Origin: DASRAP01 sp964503275 | GTDB lineage: Bacteria > Gemmatimonadota > Gemmatimonadetes > Gemmatimonadales > Gemmatimonadaceae | Direction: 5' to 3' | Assembly: GCA_964503275.1 (NCBI GenBank) | Contig: CAZCZO010000009.1 | Coordinates: 51,061 to 115,060, forward strand | DNA length: 64,000 nucleotides | Part shown: one piece after another, positions 46,428-54,500 of the stretch | How the letters are laid out: the number at the start of each line of letters is the position of its first letter | Position numbering within the stretch: the first letter of the stretch is position 1 | The notes under the pieces: model-generated | The model's input: the letters and a program-made list of their open reading frames with translations, nothing else | Databases searched by the model: none | Told to the model about the DNA's origin: nothing | Made by a program: the position numbers and the translations under genes

Positions 46428-48521
46428 GTGGAGTGGCTCCCGGCCCAGTGGCCGGGACGCCCGCATCCGCGTGTACAGAGCGGCGCCTCACTGGCCGTGA
46501 TCGGAGGCCCGCAGGGGCTGTCGGCGTCGCTGTTCGCGGCCCTGGCGGACCGCGGCCTGGTGCTGCGTGCGGCGGAGGCCGCGGACGCCGAGGTGGTCGT
46601 GCTGGCGCATGCGCTGCACGAGGGCGATGCGGTGCATGCCGCGTTCGAGGTGCTCACCGCACTCGCGTCGCGTGGCACGCCGCCCGCGGTGCTGGTGCAG
46701 GTGGCCGCCCTGACGCAGCAGGCCGCCGGCGCCGCCGGGGTCGTGAAGACCGCAGGCCGTGAGTGGGGCGCGGACTATTGCTGCATCGGGGTCGATGATG
46801 CCGCGCGCGCGGCGGCGGTGATCGCGGCGGAGTTGGCGCTGGGCGCCGGCGAGCGTGAGGTCCGGTTCGCGCCGTCGCGGGCGGTGCTCGCGCGGGTCGA
46901 GGCTCCGTTCTCGGGGGCGCCGCGCGCGATCCCGGCGGGGCCGTGGTTGGTCTCGGGCGGCGCCCGCGGGGTCACGGCGGCGTGCTGCATCGCGCTGGCC
47001 AAGGCGGGCATGCGACAGGTCGTGCTGTTGGGCCGCAGCGCGCTCACCGACGAGCCCGCGGCGTGCCGCGATGCGACGGACGAGGCGGCGCTCAAGCGTG
47101 CGCTCCTCGCGGCGGCGGAGGGCAAGCCGAATCTGGCGGCCATCGCGCGGCAGGCCAAGGATATCCTGGCGCAGCGCGAGGTGCGCGCGAACATGGCGGC
47201 GATGGAGGCCGCGGGCTGCGCGGTGCGCTATGCCTCGGTCGATGTCACGAACGTCGACGCGGTACGGGCGCTGGTCGCGGAGGTGAAGGCGCAGTGGGGC
47301 CCCATCCGCGGACTGGTGCACGCGGCCGGCGTCCTGGCGGACAAACGCCTCGGGGACAAGACACTCGAGCAGTTCGACAGCGTGCTGCGCACCAAGCTCG
47401 ACGGCGGCACCGCGCTGCTCACGGCCTGCGCGGCGGAGCCGCTGGAGGCCCTGGTGTTCTTCTCGTCGGTCGCGGCGCACAGCGGCAACGCCGGGCAGAG
47501 CGACTACGCGGCGGCGAATGCGATGCTCGATCACTGGGCGGCGACCGAGACGGCGGCGCGCGGTGCGTTGTGCCGCGTCGTGTCGATGGCCTGGGGCCCG
47601 TGGGATGGGGGCATGGTCACTGAGTCGCTGGCCAAGCATTTCACGGCGCGGGGCATCGGGCTCATCCCGCTGGCCGGTGGCGCGCAGGCGATGGTCGACG
47701 AGCTGCGTTTCGGCCGTCATGCCCAGGTGATCCTCGGCTGTGGGCTCGATGATGGCGACGAGCCGCGGCCGGCCACGCTGCGCTGGAGTGTCGCGCAGTT
47801 GCCGCAGTTGGTGGATCACTCCATCAACGGCACGGTCGTCGTCCCGATGACCATGGCGCTCGATGCGATCCTCGGCATCGGCCGCCGCGTGCTGGGCCCC
47901 GAGGTCACGGTGCGCGACGTGCAGCTGTTCCAGGGCGCGGTCGCGCCGGAGGGCCACGTCACGCTACAGGTCAGCACGGAGCTGCTGCAGCCCGACACGG
48001 TGCGTGTGACGCTGACGCACCCCACGGGGCGTCCGGCGTACCGTGCGCTGGTCGTGCGCGGGGCGGCGTCGATCCCCGCGCCACCAGTCGTCGCGGCATC
48101 GACATCGTTGCCCGCGGTGTGCACGGAGCCCTACGCAGCCGCGTTGTTCCACGGGCCGGCGTTCGCGGTCATCCGTGAGGTCGTGACCTGCGACGACGCG
48201 GTGATCGTCGCACGCGTGGCGACGGCCGGCGCGATGCAGTGGCCCGGCGGATGGCAGCTCGACCCCGTCGCCCTCGACGGCGCGCTGCAGTTGCTGCGCG
48301 TGTGGGGCTGGGCGCAGGATGGCACGCCCTCGTTGCCCACGGCGATCGCGGCCTGCGAGGTCGGGGCCGCGTGGCCGACCGACGGGGAGCTGCGCTGTCA
48401 CGTCACGGCCTCGCGCGAGCAGGGCACACGCCTGCTCGGCGACGCCACCTTCACCGATCCCGAGGGGCGCGTGGTGTACGCGCGTCTCCGCGGGATCCAG
48501 ATGCATACGCAACAGTCGTGA
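46428..48521 (+). CDS. PfaA-type KR-DH protein (separate polypeptide)
   Basis: 697 residues starting at GTG 46428, 44 bp after the KS-AT-ACP stop. The ketoreductase (about 170-430) shows the NADPH loop VSGGARGVTAAC, GLVHAAGVLADKRL and the catalytic Ser/Tyr region FFSSVAAHSGNAGQSDYAAA. A polyketide-type dehydratase (about 455-690) follows, with catalytic His in VDHSINGTVVVPM and the Asp strand DPVALDGALQLL. In known PfaA proteins these domains follow the ACPs in one chain. The frame stays open upstream of the GTG for at least 50 bases, so the split could be a frame disruption in an ancestral fusion. Confidence 0.88.
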   Translation: MEWLPAQWPGRPHPRVQSGASLAVIGGPQGLSASLFAALADRGLVLRAAEAADAEVVVLAHALHEGDAVHAAFEVLTALASRGTPPAVLVQVAALTQQAAGAAGVVKTAGREWGADYCCIGVDDAARAAAVIAAELALGAGEREVRFAPSRAVLARVEAPFSGAPRAIPAGPWLVSGGARGVTAACCIALAKAGMRQVVLLGRSALTDEPAACRDATDEAALKRALLAAAEGKPNLAAIARQAKDILAQREVRANMAAMEAAGCAVRYASVDVTNVDAVRALVAEVKAQWGPIRGLVHAAGVLADKRLGDKTLEQFDSVLRTKLDGGTALLTACAAEPLEALVFFSSVAAHSGNAGQSDYAAANAMLDHWAATETAARGALCRVVSMAWGPWDGGMVTESLAKHFTARGIGLIPLAGGAQAMVDELRFGRHAQVILGCGLDDGDEPRPATLRWSVAQLPQLVDHSINGTVVVPMTMALDAILGIGRRVLGPEVTVRDVQLFQGAVAPEGHVTLQVSTELLQPDTVRVTLTHPTGRPAYRALVVRGAASIPAPPVVAASTSLPAVCTEPYAAALFHGPAFAVIREVVTCDDAVIVARVATAGAMQWPGGWQLDPVALDGALQLLRVWGWAQDGTPSLPTAIAACEVGAAWPTDGELRCHVTASREQGTRLLGDATFTDPEGRVVYARLRGIQMHTQQS

Positions 48522-51500
48522 CCGCTTTCACTCCCATCGCGATCGTCGGACGCGGCTGCGTCCTCCCGGGTGCACTCGATCCGCAGGCCCTGTGGCTGCG
48601 GGTCGCGTCGGGCGCAGACCTGACGAGCAGCACGCGGGCGTCGCAATGGGGGCTGGATCCGGCGCGCGTGTGCCGCGATGCGGTCGAGCCCAGTGCGTCG
48701 GCGCGCGGCGGATACGTGCATGGGTTCGGGTCGGTGTGGACGCCCGATGCCTATGCGCTGCCCGCCGAGGCGCTGCAGGGGCTGCCCGAGGGCTGGCAGT
48801 GGCTGATGCATGCGGCGGCCGAGTCGTTGCGTGAGGCGGGGATCGGGCTCGATGGTGGGGCGCGCACCGGGCTCGTGCTCGGGAGCCTCGGCTATGCGAC
48901 GCGGGAGTTCGCCGACGCGGCGGCCGCGCTGTGGACCCACGCCGCCACGGAGCAGCATCCGGCGCTCGAGGGCCAGACGGGCGCGCTGCGCTGGGCCGCG
49001 GCGGCCTGTGGCATCGAGGGGCCGCGCGTCGCGCTCGATGCGGCCTGCGCGTCGGGGCTCTACGCGCTCAAGACGGCCTGCGATCTGCTGCAGTCGCGGC
49101 GGGCCGATGTGATGCTCGCCGCCGGGCTCAACGCGGCGGACGATCTGTTCTTGCATGTCGGGTTCACCGCGTTGAGTGCACTGAGTCCCAGTGGCCGGAG
49201 CTCGCCGTTGAGCACCGAGGCCGATGGCCTGTTGCCTGCCGAGGGCGCGGCGGTGCTCACGCTCAAGCGGCTGGACGATGCGCTCGCGAACGGGGATCGG
49301 GTCATCGCGATCATCCGCGGCGTCGGGTTGAGCAACGATGGGCGCGGCCCGGGTCTGCTCGCGCCGACCACCGCCGGCCAGCAGCGCGCGATCCGTGCGG
49401 CCTGGCAGTCCGCGCAACTCGACCCGGCGTCGCTGGAGTACCTCGAGTGTCATGCCACCGGCACACCCGTGGGTGACCGCGAAGAGCTGTTGTCGTTGCG
49501 CGCGGTGTTCGGCACCGAGCATGCGCTGCGGCTGGGATCGCTCAAGGCGCAGCTCGGGCACTCCATCACGGCGAGTGCGGCGGCCGGCATCATCAAGCTC
49601 TGCGGCGCCTTCGAAGCGTCCACGTTGCCGCCGGCCCCGCGCGTCGCGCTCGAGGCGCCACTGCCGGAGTTCGCCGACACCGCGTTCGTGCTGGACCCGA
49701 CGGTGACGGAGTGGCGTGCCGCATCGGCGCCGCGTCGCGCCGGCATCGATGCCTTCGGCTTCGGGGGATGCAATGCCCACGCCATCCTCGATGGTCCCGA
49801 GGCCGCCGAGGAGCTGCGCGCGACCAAGGCGACGCGTGGTCGCCGCGAAGCGCAGTCGCCGCCGACGCCGGTGGCCTTGGCGCTGCTGGCCGCCGAGGTC
49901 GCGGTCGGCGATGCGGACGACACGGACGCGGTCGTCGCTGCGCTGACCGGTGCGCGGGCCATCGCGCGGCGCGCGGGCGACATCGCGCTGCAGCTGCGGG
50001 GGCTGGGCTTCCCGCCGTCCGACCTCAAGCAGTCGCTGCCCCAGCAGTTGCTGCTGCTGCGCGCCGCGCAGCGGATCGCCCCGGTGCTCGACGGGGTCGA
50101 TCGCAGTCGCTTGGGCGTGTTCATCGGGGCCGATGTCGATCCCGCGGGCGCGCGTCACGGATTCCGCTGGCGTTTGGAGCAGTGGTTGGGCCGACCGGTC
50201 TCGGCCAGCGAGCGCGATGCGGTGGTGCCGGCCCTGCAGGCCGCCGGGGTGGTCGGCACGATGCCGAACATGCCCGCGAATCGGCTCAACTCCATGCTCG
50301 ACGCGGGGGGGCCGGGCTTGGTGCTGAGCGAGGGCGAGGCCTCGGGTCGCTGGGCGCTGGATCTCGCTGCCGACGCGATCGCGCGCGGGGAGATCGATGC
50401 GGCGCTGGTGGGCGCGGTCGATGCGAGCGGCGCTGCCTTCGGTGACGATACGGCCACGGCCGATGCGGTGACGCTGTTGCTCGTGATGCGCGTGGACAAG
50501 GTGGGCGACCATGCGGTGCTCGCGCGGATGCAGCGCGACAGCGCCGCCGCCGTCCCGACGCCGGTCGTGGTGCCCTGGGCCGACACCGGGGTGGCCAGCG
50601 AACTGATGGACCTCAGCGTGGGCGCACTCTGCGTGCATCACGCGCTGCGGCCGGACGACCCCGCGCTGCCGTGGGTCGAGACGGAGCGGGTCCTGCATGT
50701 GCACGGCTGGACGATCGAAGGGGTCTCGCCGCGCGGCACGGGGAGCGAGGCCCCGCGCCTCACGCGCTATGAGGCGGACTCGCTCGCGGCGCTGATCGAG
50801 CGGGTGCAGCGCGCCGACGTCGGTGGCGATGGTGCCTGGCGGTTGGTCGGCGCGGGTGAGCCCGATGCGACCGCGCTCATCGCCGCGCTGTCGTCGGTCG
50901 CGTCGCCCCCCGGATCGCCCCGCGAGATCGCGCGGGGTTGGTGGCTGGGCCACGGGGCCACGGGGGAGATCGCGTGGGTCTTCACGGGCGCCGCGGCGGC
51001 GTACCCCGGCGCGGGGACCGCGCTGCTGCGGGCCTTCCCGGCCGTCGGCACGACGCTGGCCGAGCGTGCGCCGCGTCTCGCCAGCGAGCTGCCACGCCTG
51101 CAGTCCGGCGCGCCGTTGAGTCTGGTGGACCAGTTGCATCTGGCGACCTTGGTGTCGCAGGCCCACGCGCTGTTCCTCCGCGCGATCGGTGTGCGGCCCG
51201 ACGCCTGCCTCGGCCTGTCCAGCGGCGAGACGAACTCGTATCTGGCGAGTGGTGCCTGGACCGATCCCGACGCGCTGTTCGCGGCCGTCGAGGAGTCGGG
51301 CATGTACGACATCCATCTCGCGGGGGAGCATCGGGCGCTGCGCACGGCGCGCGGGCTCGGGCCCGACGACCCGGCCGACTGGACGACCTTCCGGGTGCGA
51401 CACCCAGTGCCCGCGCTGCGCGAGGCGATCGCCGCGACGGAGTCCGGTGCACCGACCGATGTCGTGCGCTTGCTGATCGTGCATCACCAGGGCGACGCCG

Positions 51501-54500
51501 TGATCGGCGGCACCGCCGAGGCCTGCCGTGCGCTGTTGCAGCGCCTGGGGGCTGCCGCCGTGCCGCTGGGGCATGATCTGCTGGTGCACTGCCCGGAGCT
51601 GGAGCCCTTCGCGGCCGCATGGTATGCCGTGCACCACCGCAGCACGCAGTCCATCACGTCGCCGCGCTTGTACGCGAATGCGCTCAATGCCCCGTTCGTC
51701 CCCACGGCCGAGCGCTGCGCCGAGAATCTGCTCGCGCAGGCCCGCGACACGGCGGTGTTCGACGCGACCGTGGAGCGCGCGTATGCCGATGGCGTGCGCG
51801 TGTTCGTGGAGCTGGGTCCCCGTGCGGCCTGCGCCGGCTGGATCCACGACATCCTCGGTGATCGTCCGCATGCGGCCTGTGCGCTCGACGGGACGCGCGG
51901 GTCGTTGGTCGATCTCGCCTCCGCGTTGGCCGAGATCGCCGCGGCGGGTGCGCCGGTCGATCTCACGCTGTGGAACGCGTTGATGGACTCGCTGCGGCGC
52001 AGCGACGGCGCGGCCGCGCCCGCCCGGCATGGTGCGGCGGTCGTGATGCACCGCTACCATCCTCCTGCCGTGCAGCAGACGGCCATTCCTTCGTTGCCCC
52101 CTGTGCGACTCGCTCCCCAACTGATGCCGGTCCTTCCCACGCTCTTGCACCCGGTCGCGCCTTCCGCCGACGCGGTCTCCCCCGTGGGCGAACGCGCCGC
52201 GGAGCCGATGGTGGCGCCGGTGGCGGAGGTCGCGCCCGTGCCCCACGCGCCGGAGCGATCGGCCGCCGCGAGCGTGCGCGTGACGACCGCGCCGGTGGCG
52301 GCTCTCGCCGATACGCAGGCGGCCCTGCTGCGCGTGCAGGAGCTGGCGCTGCGCGCATTGCAGCGTGGGCGAGGTGGGCGCAGCGATGCCGCAGCGTCCG
52401 GCGTGATGCGTCGGGGTACCGACGTGCCGGCTGCTGCGCCGGCGACGGTCACGCCGCCGCCGACCGTGCACGAGGTGGCGGTGACGCCGTCCGTGGTCGC
52501 GCCCGTCGCGCCCGTCGCGCCGGTCGCGACCGAGCTCGTCGCTCCCGTCGTCGCGGCACCGCGTGTGTACCCCGGCCCGTCGTTCACGCGGGAGCAATTG
52601 GAGTACCTCGCCTACGGGAAGATCTCGACGCTGTTCGGACCCCTCTTCGAGCGGCAGGATGGGTATCGGCGTCAGGTGCGCATGCCGCGCCCGCCGCTGT
52701 TGCTCGCCGATCGCGTGCTCGGGATCGAGGGCGAGCCCGGGACGATGAAGACCGGGCGCATCTGGACCGAGAACGACGTGCAGGCCGACTCGTGGTATCT
52801 GCACAACGGGCGGATGCCGATGGGGATCATGATCGAGTCGGGGCAGGCGGACCTGCTGCTGATCAGTTGGCTGGGCATCGATCTCACGCATCCCGGGAAC
52901 CGCGTGTATCGCCTGCTCGGCTGCGAACTGACCTTCAAGGGTGGCCTGCCGCAGATCGGCGAGACGCTGCACTATGACATCAACATCACCGGCCACGCGC
53001 GGCACGGTGAGATCGGGCTGTTCTTCTTCCACTACGACTGCCTGATCGACGGCAAGTTGCGGCTCCGCGTGCGCGACGGGCAGGCCGGGCTGTTCACCGA
53101 CGAAGAGCTCGCGGAGAGTGCGGGCATCCTGTGGGAGCCGCAGGAGGATGTGCCGGCCGCCGACGCGCCGCTCGCGGGACCGCGGCCCGGAATGACCGTG
53201 GCGCGCTCGTACAGCGCGGCGCAGGTGAAGGCCTTCGCGGACGGCGATGCGTACACCGCCTTCGGCGAGGGCGCGCGCCGCGCCGCGAGCCACACGCGCA
53301 CGCCGAAGATCCCGCACGGCAACATGCAGCTCTTCACCGAGGTGGTGGAGATGGATCTGCAGGGCGGCCCCTGGGGTCGCGGGTATCTCAAGGCCGTCCT
53401 GCCCATCACGCCGGATCTCTGGTTCTTCGACGGGCACTTCCACAACGACCCCTGCATGCCGGGCACGTTGATGTTCGACGGCTCGCTGCAGACCATGGCC
53501 TTCTACCTGGCCGCGCTCGGATACACGGTGGACAAGGACGGGTGGATCTTCGAGCCGGTCGAGGATCGTCCGTACAAGCTGCGCTGCCGCGGCCAGTGTA
53601 CGCCCGAGAACAAGGAGCTGGTGTACGAGGTGTTCGTGGCCGAGATCATCGACGGTGACACGCCGACGATCGTCGCGGACCTGCTCTGCACGGTGGATGG
53701 CCTCGCGGCCTTCCATTGCCGCCGCATGGCGCTGAAGCTCATCCCGGACTACCCGCTCTCGGACCGCGAGCTCGCGACGGTGACCGATGTCGCCGCTGCG
53801 CCGATCGCCACGATGGACGGCTTCACCTACGGGCAGGCGGCCTTGCTCGCCTGCGGCACGGGGCATCCCGAGTCGGCCTTCGGCGCACTCTACAGCGTGG
53901 TGCCGCCCGGGCAGCGCGTGCCGCGCCTGCCCGCGCCGCCGTATCACTTCATGTCGCGCATCGCGTCGCTCACCGCTCCACCGGGACAGATGAAGTCCGG
54001 CGTCACGGTCGAGTCGGTGTACGACCTTGAGCCAGAGGCCTGGTACTTCCGCGATCATCCCAGCGGCGTGATGCCGGTCTGCGTGCTCGTCGAGGTCGCG
54101 CTGCAACCCTGCGGCTGGTTGGCCTCGTATGTGGGCTGCGCCGTGCAGGAGCCCGGTGAGGTGTTCTTCCGCAATCTCGACGGCAAGGGCACGGTGCACC
54201 GGCCCATCCGCCTCGAGGACGGATCGGTGCGCGTGGTCTCGACACTCACCAATTTGTCCCGCGCGGGCGGCATGACGCTGGTGTCGTTCACCGTGCAGTG
54301 CCTCGTGGGCGACGAGCCGGTGTACGACCTCACCACGACCTTCGGCTTCTTCCCGGAGGCCGCGCTCGCTGGGCAGGCCGGATTGCCGGCGGAGGGCCCC
54401 GAGCTGGCGCTGGCGCAGCGCCTCGGTGGCGCCGATCTGCTCTCGCAGCTGGACGATGCATCGCGCGCACGGCTCCCGGCGCCGATGCTCCGCATGTGCG

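Noticed and set aside
46330..46430. Programmed frameshift joining KS-AT-ACP to KR-DH
   Set aside because: No slippery heptamer or pseudoknot was recognised, and the second gene has its own GTG. Kept only as a possible ancestral fusion.
43183..46491. 1,102-residue open frame on the minus strand
   Set aside because: Shadow of pfaA, with low-complexity Arg/His content and no motif.
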